A stretch of DNA of 64,000 nt from Chromatiaceae bacterium (GTDB lineage: Bacteria > Pseudomonadota > Gammaproteobacteria > Chromatiales > Chromatiaceae): positions 372,001 through 436,000 of the forward strand of contig JACKML010000002.1 of assembly GCA_024235415.1 (NCBI GenBank). The letters are read 5' to 3'. The translations under genes were made by a program, and so were the position numbers. The notes under the pieces were generated by a model. The model was not told where the DNA came from. It was given only the letters and a program-made list of their open reading frames with translations, and made no database searches. Below are positions 23,146 to 32,585 of this stretch, piece by piece; the stretch's first letter is position 1; each line of letters opens with the position of its first letter.

Positions 23146-23466
23146 TCAGCCGGTCTTGTCCTTCTGCTCGGCCATTTCGGCCTCGAACTTGAGATTCACG
23201 CGTTCGCGCATCTCCTTACCCGGTTTGAAGTGCGGAACATACTTGCCGCTCAACTCGACGGAGTCGCCGGTCTTCGGGTTCCGTCCCATACGTGGCGGAC
23301 GGAAATGCAGCGAAAAGCTGCCGAACCCGCGGATCTCTATCCGGTCGCCGGACGCCAGCGCCTGACTCATCTGCTCGATCATGCACTTGACCGCCAACTC
23401 GACGTCTCGATACGCCAGATGGCTCTGCTCGCGAGCAATGACTTCGATCAATTCCGATTTGGTCAT
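23146..23466 (-). CDS. ihfB: Integration host factor beta subunit
   Basis: 106 aa. MTKSELIEVIAREQSHL, then IEIRGFGSFSLHFRPPRMGR, NPKTGDSVELSGKYVPHFKP and GKEMRERVN cover the HU/IHF fold, including the DNA-bending arm. IhfB pairs with IhfA to bend DNA at specific sites. This matters for sigma-54 promoters, two of which are suspected in this window. The gene follows rpsA, as in most gammaproteobacteria. I start at the second in-frame Met because that is the family start. Confidence 0.95.
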   Translation of the reverse strand: MTKSELIEVIAREQSHLAYRDVELAVKCMIEQMSQALASGDRIEIRGFGSFSLHFRPPRMGRNPKTGDSVELSGKYVPHFKPGKEMRERVNLKFEAEMAEQKDKTG

Positions 23467-23539
23467 TAAACCCCAGCCCAATCCCAGGTAAATCGGGCGG
23501 CCGAAGCCGCCGTCATTGTTATTGCGATCTTGCGATCAC

Positions 23540-25219
23540 TTATTCTTTGTTGGCGTCGAGGTGATCTTTCAGAAGCTCACCGAACGCCGTCGTACCCAAG
23601 CTGGCGCCATCGCTGGTATAGGTCGCGATAGCTGCCTTCTCTTCTTCGTAGTCCTTGGCCTTGATCGACAGGCTGATGGTGCGGTTCTTGCGATCCACGC
23701 CCATGAACTTGGCCTCGATGGTCTCACCTTCCTTCAGGACCGAACGGGCGTCCTCGACGCGGTCGCGCGACAGCTCGGAGGCACGCAGGTAACCCTCGAC
23801 ACCGTCGGACAGTGCAATCACGGCGCCCTTGGCGTCGACTTCCTGCACAGTACCGGTGACGATGGCGCCCTTTTCGTTCAGCGCAAGGAAGCTCGACATC
23901 GGGTCCTTGTCCAGCTGCTTGATACCCAGCGAGATACGCTCACGCTCGGGATCGACTGCCAGCACCACGGTTTCGAGTTCCTGACCCTTCTTGTAGTTGC
24001 GGATCATGGCCTCGCCGGTGTCGTCCCACGAGATGTCCGACAGATGAACCAGGCCGTCGATGCCGCCGTCCAGGCCGATGAAGATACCGAAATCGGTGAT
24101 CGACTTGATGACGCCGCGCACGTGGTCACCCTTGTTGAACTTCTGCGAGAAGTCTTCCCACGGGTTGGCCTGGCACTGCTTCATGCCCAGGGAGATACGA
24201 CGACGCTCCTCGTCGATGTCCAGCACCACGACCTCGACCTCGTCACCCAGGGTGACGACCTTGCTCGGGTGCACGTTCTTGTTGGTCCAGTCCATCTCGG
24301 AGACGTGCACCAGGCCTTCCACACCGTCCTCGATCTCGACGAACGCACCGTAGTCGGCGATGTTGGTGACCTAGCCGAACAGGCGGGTGTGTTCCGGGTA
24401 GCGACGGGTGATGTTCTCCCACGGATCCTCGCCCATCTGCTTCAGGCCGAGCGATACGCGCATCTTCTCGCGATCGAACTTCAGTACCTTGACGCTGACC
24501 TCGTCACCGATCTCGACCACTTCGGACGGATGCTTGACGCGCTTCCACGCCATGTCCGTGATGTGCAGCAGGCCGTCGATGCCGCCGAGGTCGACGAACG
24601 CACCGTAGTCGGTGAGGTTCTTGACCACACCTTTGACTTCCTGGCCTTCCTGCAGGTTGTCGAGCAGCTTGTCGCGCTCTTCGCTGTATTCCTGCTCAAC
24701 CACCGCGCGGCGCGAGACCACGACGTTGTTGCGTTTCTGGTCCAGCTTGATGACCTTGAATTCGAGGTCCTTGCCTTCCAGATAAGAGGTATCACGCACC
24801 GGGCGCACATCAACCAGCGAACCGGGAAGGAACGCACGGATCTGGTCGAGTTCGACGGTGAAACCGCCCTTGACCTTGCCGTTGATGCGACCGACGACGA
24901 TCTCCTCGGCGTCGAAAGCCTTTTCGAGCTTGTGCCACGCGTGATGGCGCTTGGCCTTCTCGCGGGACAGGCGGGTCGCACCGAAACCGTCCTCGACGGC
25001 ATCCAGCGCGACTTCAACCTGGTCGCCCACCGCACATTCGATGTTGCCATCCATGTCGGTGAACTGAATCTTGGGGATCACGCCTTCGGACTTGAGGCCC
25101 GCATTGACGATGACGTGGTCATTCTCGATCGCGACGACAGTGCCGATAACAATGGCGCCAGGCTGGAGATTGGTGTTGTTGAGGCTCTGTTCAAAGAGCT
25201 CGGCGAAGCTTTCAGACAT
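23540..25219 (-). CDS. rpsA: Ribosomal protein S1, interrupted by an in-frame TAG
   Basis: 559 codons from MSESFAELFEQSL to the end, matching S1 length (557 in E. coli). Six S1 repeats are present, including VVAIENDHVIVNAGLKSEG and NLTDYGAFVDLGGIDGLLHI. Codon 283 (24373-24371) is TAG, directly after EHTRLFG, where relatives have Lys or Arg before VTN. The reading frame continues perfectly on both sides. S1 is essential for translation of structured mRNAs, so a true null would be surprising. A single-base sequencing error (AAG read as TAG), a recent mutation or amber suppression are the options. TAG is used as an ordinary stop elsewhere in the window. Confidence 0.92.
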
Positions 25220-25341
25220 GTATTTGATTCCCGATCCGCGCGTAACGGACCATCCTACCGGTGAGCGAACCCAATCCGGATTTTTCCAATGTAACGACAA
25301 CCCGGAATACCCGGGCACCCTGGTCAATCCATGATTGACCC

Positions 25342-26016
25342 TTATGACGTTGCGGGATATACCCTGCGGGCATTCTGCAACACCGTTTCGACGACGTCCT
25401 CGATACTGAGCGCGGTGGAATCGATCACGATTGCATCCGCCGCGGGTACCAGGGGCGAGGCCGCCCGACTGCGATCACGAGCATCGCGCTCTTCAATCTC
25501 AGTCGTAAGGGCGGCGAGATTAGCAGGCAATCCTTTTTCTTTCAACTGCTTATAGCGCCTTTGCGCACGTTCGGCGGCACTCGCGGTGAGAAAAATCTTG
25601 ACCCCGGCGGTGGGAAAAACCGTGGTGCCCATATCGCGGCCGTCGGCCACGAGGCCCGGGGGTTGCGCGTAGCCACGCTGCCAGTCGAGCAGCGCCGCCC
25701 TCACGCCCGGCATCGCGGCAACCTTCGATGCGTTGTTGCCCGCCCCTTCCGTACGGATCAGATCCGTTACCTCGCGGCCGTCGAGAAAGATCTTCCCATC
25801 TTTAAACTCAACATCAAGTTCTTCAGCTATCTTGCTGATTTTGTTTTCATCTTCGAACCCGATTGCCCGCTGGTCGACCGCAAAACCAACCAGCCGGTAG
25901 AGCGCACCGGAATCCAGCACGCGCCAACCCAGCTGAGCTGCCACACGCTGCGTCACCGTGCCCTTGCCCGAGCCGCTCGGCCCGTCGATGGTGATCACCG
26001 GCAACGCATCAGGCAT
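25342..26016 (-). CDS. cmk: Cytidylate kinase
   Basis: 224 aa. The P-loop is ITIDGPSGSGKGTVTQRVA, followed by the LDSGALYRL and GRDMGTTVFP motifs of CMP/dCMP kinases. It phosphorylates CMP and dCMP with ATP. The start overlaps the aroA 3' end by eight bases and rpsA follows, the conserved aroA-cmk-rpsA order. Confidence 0.96.
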   Translation of the reverse strand: MPDALPVITIDGPSGSGKGTVTQRVAAQLGWRVLDSGALYRLVGFAVDQRAIGFEDENKISKIAEELDVEFKDGKIFLDGREVTDLIRTEGAGNNASKVAAMPGVRAALLDWQRGYAQPPGLVADGRDMGTTVFPTAGVKIFLTASAAERAQRRYKQLKEKGLPANLAALTTEIEERDARDRSRAASPLVPAADAIVIDSTALSIEDVVETVLQNARRVYPATS

Positions 26017-27331
26017 CTTGCAGAGCCACCCGGCAGCCGGCAGCCGAGGCCAGATCGACGAAGCGCGGAAACGAGGTGTTCACATTGGCGCAGTCGTCGA
26101 TCAGGATGTCGCCGGAGGCCCGCAATGCCGCCATCGTGAAGGCCATCGCGATGCGATGGTCGCCGTGGCTGTCCACCCTGCCGCCGCCGATGCGGCCGCC
26201 ACCCTGGATCACGATCCCGTCCGGCGTCGGCCGTGCGTCCACCCCCAGCACCGCCAACCCGTCCGCCATCACCTGGATGCGGTCGGATTCCTTTACCCGC
26301 AACTCCTCGGCACCCGTGAGCACCGTCTCACCCTGCGCACACGCGGCGGCGATGAACAGCACCGGAAACTCGTCGATCGCCAGCGGCACCTGGTCCTGCG
26401 GGATGCGGATGCCCTTGAGCGGCGCCGAGCGCACACGCAGATCGGCCACCGGCTCGCCGCCAACCACGCGCGCATTGAGCACCTCGATGTCGGCGCCCAT
26501 CAGGCGCAGGATGTTGATCACGCCGTCGCGGGTCGGGTTCATGCCGACATGTTCGAGCAGCAGGTCAGAGCCTTCGGCGATGCTGGCACCGACGAGGAAG
26601 AACGCCGCCGAGGAGATATCCGCCGGCACGTCGATGTCGCAGGCCTGCAGCTTGCCGCCACCGGTCAGGCAGGCCTGACTGCCCTGTCGCTGAACCGCGT
26701 AACCGAAGCCCTGCAGCATTCGCTCGGTATGGTCACGCGTCGGCGCCGGCTCGGTCACACAGGTCTCACCCTGCGCATACATGCCGGCCAACAGCAGGCA
26801 CGACTTGACCTGCGCGCTGGCCACCGGCATGTCGTAGTGCAGCCCATTGAGTGCATTGACGGCGCTTATCTGCAGCGGTGCGGTACCGCCTTCTGCGCTG
26901 TCGATCTTCGCCCCCATCCGCGCCAAGGGCTCGGTCACCCGCTTCATCGGCCGACGCGACAACGAGGCATCACCGACCAGCGTGACGTCCATCCCCTGCC
27001 CGGCCAGCAGGCCGCACATCAGGCGCATCGAGGTTCCGGAATTGCCGAGATCCAACGGTGCCGATGGCGTCTTCAGGCCATGCATACCGACACCGTGAAT
27101 GGTCACATTGCCATCCAGCGGACCGTCGATCTGCACGCCCATGTCGCGGAAGGCACGCAGCGTCGCGAGGCTGTCCTCGCCTTCGAGAAACCCACTGACC
27201 CGGGTCACCCCTTCGGCCAGCGAGCCGAGCATGATCGAACGATGCGAAATCGACTTGTCACCGGGCACCCGCAGTGTCCCGGAAAGCTGGCCGCCCGGGC
27301 GGGCCACAAACTGCACATTGCTCGACGCCAA
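26009..27331 (-). CDS. aroA: 3-phosphoshikimate 1-carboxyvinyltransferase (EPSP synthase)
   Basis: 440 aa. PGDKSISHRSIMLGSLAEG binds shikimate-3-phosphate, followed by LDLGNSGTSMRLM, SLSRRPMKRV, AEELRVKESDR and the final HGDHRIAMAF. It makes EPSP in the shikimate pathway. The motif style (LRVPGDKSISHR, MASAQVKS-like ASAQVKSCLL, EVLNARVVGGEPVADLRVR) is nearer to the CP4-type subgroup than to E. coli, but glycine occupies the residue before TSMRL. The likely start is TTG at 27331 behind AGAGGA. In Pseudomonas aroA is fused to tyrA; here the two are separate genes with four others between. Confidence 0.95.
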   Translation of the reverse strand: MASSNVQFVARPGGQLSGTLRVPGDKSISHRSIMLGSLAEGVTRVSGFLEGEDSLATLRAFRDMGVQIDGPLDGNVTIHGVGMHGLKTPSAPLDLGNSGTSMRLMCGLLAGQGMDVTLVGDASLSRRPMKRVTEPLARMGAKIDSAEGGTAPLQISAVNALNGLHYDMPVASAQVKSCLLLAGMYAQGETCVTEPAPTRDHTERMLQGFGYAVQRQGSQACLTGGGKLQACDIDVPADISSAAFFLVGASIAEGSDLLLEHVGMNPTRDGVINILRLMGADIEVLNARVVGGEPVADLRVRSAPLKGIRIPQDQVPLAIDEFPVLFIAAACAQGETVLTGAEELRVKESDRIQVMADGLAVLGVDARPTPDGIVIQGGGRIGGGRVDSHGDHRIAMAFTMAALRASGDILIDDCANVNTSFPRFVDLASAAGCRVALQDA

Positions 27332-27401
27332 CGGAGTGTCCTCTGCGAATAAAGGGGCGCAAGGCTAGTCTCAGGCCGCGAAAAAGACAAGTATTCGCTG
27401 G

Positions 27402-27422
27402 AAAAACATGGCGTTAACGCCA
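27402..27422 (-). terminator. Short terminator after the GT39 gene
   Basis: On the minus strand TGGCG-TTAA-CGCCA (27422-27409) is followed by TGTTTTT. It sits 16 bases after the stop of the glycosyltransferase gene and before aroA, separating the inserted module from the downstream core genes. Confidence 0.5.
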
Positions 27423-27437
27423 CGCCCCGGCGATTGC

Positions 27438-28901
27438 CTAGCGGCCGTAACCTTTGAAACCGCGCAGGTGATAGAGCTGTACCGAAAGAACCAGATCCGG
27501 GAACACCTGCACATGGCGTTCACCCAGATACTCGTGCTGCTCGAACATCGCCAGTTCTGCCGCATCCAGCCCGTATTCACTGACGAACACAAACTCGTCG
27601 GCGTCACTGTGCGCGACATCGGCGACCAGCTCGTAGTGGTTGTGCGGAATCCCGCCGGCCGGCCACCACGCGGCGACGTGCATATTGCGTGGCACCGCGT
27701 AATACGACAGGTAGGCCAGGTGCTTGCGCGAGTTGCTCAGCAACACCGCCTCCGGGTACCTGGCCGTGACCTCGGACACCTCGGCACCGAGCTCGCGCCA
27801 GCCGAGTACCCGATAGTAAGGCGTCTTGCCACGGGTAAGCTCGATGCCGAGCGCATTGGCGATCGGGTGATAGTGATAGAGCGCACTGAGCAACACCAGA
27901 TTGATTGCCATCGCCCAGGCGAACAGGCGCACACGGCCTTCACGCACGAGCAGCGCAGACACGAAGACCGTCGCGCTGACAAAAGCCGGCGCTGCCCAGT
28001 TGGGATGGGCGCGCGTCAACAGGGCCTGCACGCTGATCACACCGAGCATCGCCAGCGCCGTCAGCAGCATCAGGCGATGCCGATCCTCGCGGTAACTCGC
28101 CGGCGAGAACATCTTCCACACCAACAGCCCCATGAACACCGGTCCGAACACGCCGAACTGGGCGGCGACGAACTCGAGCAGACGATCGGGATGAAACAGG
28201 TCACGATCGAGCTGAGAGATCTCGGCGGTATGGCGGAAACTGATGAAGTCGTTCTGCGCGTTCCACCACAGGTTCGGCGCAACGACCGCGGCGGCGACCA
28301 GCAGTCCCGCCCACAGCCTGGCATTCAGCAACCAGTGGCGCTGCGTGCGATCGGCCAGCAGGTAGGCCAGCAGCCCGACTGCCAGCACCCCCATGCTGTA
28401 CTTGCTCAGCAGCCCCATACCCGCGGCCAGGCCGGTACCCAGCCACCAACGCCAGCGCCCATCACCGGTCGCCTTGATAAACAGCAGGATCGTCAACGCC
28501 CAGAAGAACATCAGCGGCGCGTCGGTGGAGACAAACAGCGAGTTGAAACCGACGACCGGCATGCAGGCGAACGAGATGCCCGCCCATATGCCGCTGCGTT
28601 CGTCGTAGAGGTCGCGACCGATCGCATACACGACGAATGCGGTCAGCGAGTACAGGATGATCGCGCCCGCGTTCACCGCCAGTTCCGATGAACCCCAAAC
28701 GCCGGTGGTCAGATAAATCAGCCACGCCACCATCGGCGGCTTGGAAAAATAGCCCCAGTCGGGATGCAGCGACCAGTAGTAGTAATAGGCCTGGTCGTAG
28801 AACAGCGGCAGCTCGGCACCCCATATCACCAACGCGCGGTACACGCCAAGGACCGTCACGACAGCGAACAGCAGCAGGCGCCCGCGCAACACCTCGGTCA
28901 T
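27438..28901 (-). CDS. Family 39 glycosyltransferase, ArnT-like
   Basis: 487 aa with about ten to eleven membrane helices. The first periplasmic loop holds the acidic catalytic region (LPLFYDQAYYYYWSLHPDWG, then GYFSKPPMVAW), as in bacterial PMT/ArnT enzymes that use polyprenyl-phosphate sugars. The C-terminal 90 residues form a soluble domain. It probably moves a sugar from undecaprenyl phosphate to lipid A or another envelope acceptor. Directly upstream are an ArnC-like transferase and a flippase-like protein. Confidence 0.85.
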   Translation of the reverse strand: MTEVLRGRLLLFAVVTVLGVYRALVIWGAELPLFYDQAYYYYWSLHPDWGYFSKPPMVAWLIYLTTGVWGSSELAVNAGAIILYSLTAFVVYAIGRDLYDERSGIWAGISFACMPVVGFNSLFVSTDAPLMFFWALTILLFIKATGDGRWRWWLGTGLAAGMGLLSKYSMGVLAVGLLAYLLADRTQRHWLLNARLWAGLLVAAAVVAPNLWWNAQNDFISFRHTAEISQLDRDLFHPDRLLEFVAAQFGVFGPVFMGLLVWKMFSPASYREDRHRLMLLTALAMLGVISVQALLTRAHPNWAAPAFVSATVFVSALLVREGRVRLFAWAMAINLVLLSALYHYHPIANALGIELTRGKTPYYRVLGWRELGAEVSEVTARYPEAVLLSNSRKHLAYLSYYAVPRNMHVAAWWPAGGIPHNHYELVADVAHSDADEFVFVSEYGLDAAELAMFEQHEYLGERHVQVFPDLVLSVQLYHLRGFKGYGR

Positions 28902-28938
28902 CGCGGGTCACACCCCCGGCAGTCAGCGCGGCTGCGCG

Positions 28939-29925
28939 TCATGCCTGGTGCCACTCGGTCGTGATCTCGCCGCCGTCGGCGAGCGAATAGGCAGGCCTGC
29001 CGCTGGACTCGAAGAAGGTGCGCGCCAGCAGCTCTGACAGCACACCGGTGGTCAGGAACTGCGCCGAGGCGATCAGGCACAGGATGCCCACCAGCAGCAA
29101 CGGGCGTTCGCCGATTGATTCGCCCATGCCGAACTTGACCACCATCAGGTACATCATGATGAACGAGCCGATTGCCCCCAGCGCCAGCCCGATGCTGCCG
29201 AAGAAATGCCCCGGCCGCGCGCGGTAGCGCAGGAAGAAGTACATCGCGAGCAGGTCGAGCAGCACACGGAAGGTGCGCGAGATGCCGTACTTGGATTCAC
29301 CGGCGACGCGCGCCTGATGCCCGACCACTGTCTCGCCGATGCGCGACGGGCTGGTCACGGTCGCCGCCCACACCGGGATAAAGCGATGCATCTCGCCGAA
29401 CAGACGGATCTTCTTGATCATCGCCGCGCGGTAGACCTTGAGACTGCAGCCGTAGTCATTGAGCGCCACGCCGGTCACCTTCGCAATCAGCTTGTTCGCG
29501 ATGCGCGAAGGGATTTTGCGCAGCACCAGCGCATCCTTGCGCGCCTTTCGCCAACCCTGCAGCAGGTCGAGATCACGCTCGATCAGCTCCTTGATCATGC
29601 GCGGGATGTCGGCCGGGTCGTTCTGCAAATCACCGTCCAGTGTCGCGATGAACTCGCCACGGGCCACATCGATCCCGGCCTGCATCGCCGCGGTCTGGCC
29701 AAAATTGCGGCTCAATCGCAACGGTTTGACATGCGGCCCGAAATGCTCGACAGCACCCAGCAGGCGCGTCCAGGTGGCATCACGGCTGCCGTCATCGACA
29801 CAGATCAACTCCCACTGCATGGCGCAGCCGGCGAGTCCCTCGTGCACCCGCTTCACCAGCGCATCGACGTTCTCCTGCTCGTTGTAAAGGGGGATGACGA
29901 TCGACAATGTCTGGGCGTTGTTCAC
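28939..29925 (-). CDS. Family 2 glycosyltransferase, ArnC/DPM1-like
   Basis: 328 aa. The GT-A core shows SIVIPLYNEQENVDALVKRV, CVDDGSRDATW, the DxD-like ATLDGDLQNDP and QGWRKARKD. Two C-terminal membrane helices (about 230-255 and 270-295) anchor it. It should load a sugar from a nucleotide donor onto undecaprenyl phosphate on the cytoplasmic side. It forms a run with the GT39 enzyme and the flippase-like protein. Confidence 0.9.
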   Translation of the reverse strand: MNNAQTLSIVIPLYNEQENVDALVKRVHEGLAGCAMQWELICVDDGSRDATWTRLLGAVEHFGPHVKPLRLSRNFGQTAAMQAGIDVARGEFIATLDGDLQNDPADIPRMIKELIERDLDLLQGWRKARKDALVLRKIPSRIANKLIAKVTGVALNDYGCSLKVYRAAMIKKIRLFGEMHRFIPVWAATVTSPSRIGETVVGHQARVAGESKYGISRTFRVLLDLLAMYFFLRYRARPGHFFGSIGLALGAIGSFIMMYLMVVKFGMGESIGERPLLLVGILCLIASAQFLTTGVLSELLARTFFESSGRPAYSLADGGEITTEWHQA

Positions 29926-29964
29926 GGTGCAGTCCGATTGGGTAGGATGAAGACGTATTATTAC

Positions 29965-30882
29965 TCAAGCGCCTTGGCGTTTGACCGGAATCAGCAGCGC
30001 CAGCGCACCAAAAACCAGCGTACACGCCAGAATGAACAGGTGCAGGTTGACCGCGGCCGCGAGCAGCGCCTCGGCCGGCAGCGCGCTCAGGCTGCTGCCC
30101 AGCACCATCGCCGCCTCGTAGTTGCCGAAGCCGGCAACACCCTGGATCGGCAGCGCGTTGCTGATCTCTGCAGCGATGATGCCGGGCACCAGCGTCGACA
30201 TCGGCGCATCGACGAAATAGCCGGCGACGCTGACGAATGCAGCAAGTTTCAACGACCAGGTCAGGACCGTCCATATCAGCAGGCGCAGATAGTCATTGAA
30301 CCGCTGCGGCAGGCCGCCGACCAGGATGCGCAGCAGGTCTGCCAGCCTGTTCTCCCGCCCCGCCGTCACCGACAGGATCTTTGCCCGCAGAGGCTGCAGC
30401 AGCAGCGGCAACATCAGGCCCAACACAACGGGCACCCATAGCAGCACCGGACCACGCACGGCAAACACCAGCAACCCCAGCCACAACAGGATCCAGAAGT
30501 CGGCGACGCGCAACCACAGCAGGTTCGCGATGCTGCTCGCATAACGCTCGCTGAAGTAACGCTTCATCATCAATGGGAATGCCGCTTCACCGGTACGCAT
30601 CGGCAACAGGTTGAGTACCGTGGTGTGCAACACATTGATGCGCAGGTAGAGCAGGAATGGCGCTGGCAGACGCGGGCTGTAGAGATCGTACAGGCGCGCC
30701 GCGCGGGTCAGGTAGCTGAGCGCAGTCAGGACCACCAACACGATCAGTTCGCCCGGTGGAAACGCGAGCCATGGCCGCAGCAGGGTGATCCAGCCGATGC
30801 TGTCGTGCACCCACCACGCGAGTGCCGCCAGCATCAGACCGGCAATCAGCCACTTGATCCCCTGCCGACGCCAGGGATTCAT
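29965..30882 (-). CDS. Lysylphosphatidylglycerol synthase TM region/UPF0104 flippase-like protein
   Basis: 305 aa with about eight membrane helices. Signature parts are VLNLLPMRTGEAAFPLMMKR (the LPxRxGE-like motif) and the late NALPIQGVAGFGNYEAAMV. Such proteins are found beside GT2/GT39 enzymes and may flip lipid-linked sugars or act with them; the function is not proven. I start at MNPWRRQGIKW (30882), since 30 extra residues upstream would extend into the control region shared with the divergent phosphatase. Confidence 0.8.
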   Translation of the reverse strand: MNPWRRQGIKWLIAGLMLAALAWWVHDSIGWITLLRPWLAFPPGELIVLVVLTALSYLTRAARLYDLYSPRLPAPFLLYLRINVLHTTVLNLLPMRTGEAAFPLMMKRYFSERYASSIANLLWLRVADFWILLWLGLLVFAVRGPVLLWVPVVLGLMLPLLLQPLRAKILSVTAGRENRLADLLRILVGGLPQRFNDYLRLLIWTVLTWSLKLAAFVSVAGYFVDAPMSTLVPGIIAAEISNALPIQGVAGFGNYEAAMVLGSSLSALPAEALLAAAVNLHLFILACTLVFGALALLIPVKRQGA

Positions 30883-31023
30883 CCGCTGATCCAGCCTGCA
30901 ATTTGACTTGGCCTGGCTTTGGACATTCAATGACCCCGCTTTGCGCAACCGCGCCCAACGAGACTTCGCCACTCACCGGGCCGGACGTGTTCACGCGGCC
31001 CCAACCATTCGCTGATATTCAAC

Positions 31024-31689
31024 ATGCAATTGACCCTGAAACTGTGGCCGTTATGGCTGATCGTGGGCCTCGCCCTGGTGTTTCGACTGATGCCCGGCAT
31101 CGACCTCTGGTTCGCCGGCCTGTTCTATGACCCGCAGGACGGCTTCTTTCTCGGTCAGTCGTTGCCGGTGCAGTTCAGTTACTACCTTTTCCGCTATATG
31201 CCGTTCTTTCTGGTGCCGCTGCTGTTCTGGCTGCTGTATGCGAGCTGGCGCTGGGGCGGTACAGGCGAGCGTCCATTGCGCCGCTCGATCGTTTTTCTCT
31301 GCCTCACTCTTGCGATCGGCCCGGGGATCATCGTCAACAGCGTGCTGAAGGCGGAATCGGGTCGCGCTCGGCCTTCGCAGGTCGAGCAGTTCGGCGGCGA
31401 CAAGACCTTTTCGCCGGCATTCGTCATCGCCGACCAGTGTGAAAAAAACTGCTCTTTCGTCAGCGGCCATGCCGGCATGGGGTTCTTCTTCCTGGCTTTC
31501 GCCTGGGTGCTGCGTGACCGCCGATGGCTGCTCTACGGCGGACTGATCGGCGCCGCAGCGGGATTGGGCCGTATCGCCCAGGGCGCGCACTTTCTCAGCG
31601 ACGTGATCTTCAGCGGTGTCGTGGTGCTGCTCACGGCACTGCTGTGCGCCCGCTGGATTCTCGGCCGCTGGCCGCCGGAGCCGCACTGA
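31024..31689 (+). CDS. PAP2 family lipid phosphatase
   Basis: 221 aa with about six membrane helices. The three PAP2 motifs are KAESGRARP, SFVSGHAG and GRIAQGAHFLSDV. Candidates are an undecaprenyl-diphosphate phosphatase or an LpxE-like lipid A phosphatase. It is divergent from the flippase-like gene and converges on tyrA, so it belongs to the inserted envelope module. Confidence 0.88.
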   Translation: MQLTLKLWPLWLIVGLALVFRLMPGIDLWFAGLFYDPQDGFFLGQSLPVQFSYYLFRYMPFFLVPLLFWLLYASWRWGGTGERPLRRSIVFLCLTLAIGPGIIVNSVLKAESGRARPSQVEQFGGDKTFSPAFVIADQCEKNCSFVSGHAGMGFFFLAFAWVLRDRRWLLYGGLIGAAAGLGRIAQGAHFLSDVIFSGVVVLLTALLCARWILGRWPPEPH

Positions 31690-31709
31690 TCAAACGCCAC
31701 CCTGCCTGA

Positions 31710-32585
31710 TCACTTCAGGCCGTCGACATAACGATCACGCGCCGCCTTGGCACGTTCGAAAATCGCCAACAGTGCATCACCGTCCGCCGCGCCGATGCGC
31801 GCTGCCAGTTCGTTCATCTCGTCGGCGAAGGCGGCCAGCATCGGCCCCAGCGCCTGACGGTTGGCGATGCAGATGTCCCTCCACATCACCGGATTGCTCG
31901 ATGCGATGCGGGTGAAATCGCGAAAGCCGCCAGCGGCGTAACGGAACACCTCGTCGTTTTCCTTCAGGCGCGCGAGCATATCGACCAGCCCGAACGCCAG
32001 CATGTGCGGCAGATGACTGGTCGCCGCCAGCACCTCGTCATGGTGCTGTACCGGCATCTCCGTCACCTCGGCACCGCAGGCCTGCCACATCTCGCGCACC
32101 CGCACGACAGACGCCGCATCATTCTCCGCCAAAGGCGTGAGGATCACGCGCCGGTTTTGATAGAGTTCGGCGAAAGAGGCGGCGACACCGTTGTTCTCGG
32201 TACCTGCAATCGGGTGCCCGGGTACAAAGCGCGCCAGCAGTTCGGGCGCCGCCGCCCGGCAATCGGCGACCACACTGCCCTTCGCGCTGCCACCGTCGGT
32301 GATCAGTGCCGTCGCCGGCAGGCTGCCGCGCATGGCCGCGAAGGCCCCGCGCATCGCCCCCAGCGGCACCGACAGAAACACGACATCGGCATCGCGCACT
32401 GCCTCGGCGATGTCGTGCGTGGAGCGGTCGATGACGCCCAGCGCCACGGCTTCGTCGAGATTGGCCTTGCCGCGACCACAACCCACGATCTGGTTGACCT
32501 TGCCGGCGGCGCGCAGCGCACGCGCCAGGGAACCACCGATCAGGCCGACCCCGATCACCGCGAGCGTGCCGATCGAGGTGCTCAC
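31710..32585 (-). CDS. tyrA: Prephenate dehydrogenase
   Basis: 291 aa. The NAD-binding N-terminus is TLAVIGVGLIGGSLARALR; VFLSVPLGAM, FVPGHPIAGTENNG and MPVQHHDEVLAATSHLPHML contain the catalytic His pair. It converts prephenate to 4-hydroxyphenylpyruvate for tyrosine. It overlaps hisC by four bases. No chorismate mutase or ACT domain is attached. Confidence 0.94.
   Translation of the reverse strand: MSTSIGTLAVIGVGLIGGSLARALRAAGKVNQIVGCGRGKANLDEAVALGVIDRSTHDIAEAVRDADVVFLSVPLGAMRGAFAAMRGSLPATALITDGGSAKGSVVADCRAAAPELLARFVPGHPIAGTENNGVAASFAELYQNRRVILTPLAENDAASVVRVREMWQACGAEVTEMPVQHHDEVLAATSHLPHMLAFGLVDMLARLKENDEVFRYAAGGFRDFTRIASSNPVMWRDICIANRQALGPMLAAFADEMNELAARIGAADGDALLAIFERAKAARDRYVDGLK

Noticed and set aside
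23540..24322. A separate short S1-domain gene starting at the Met at 24322
   Set aside because: It is the second half of rpsA in the same frame beyond the TAG; length and repeats add up to one S1 protein.
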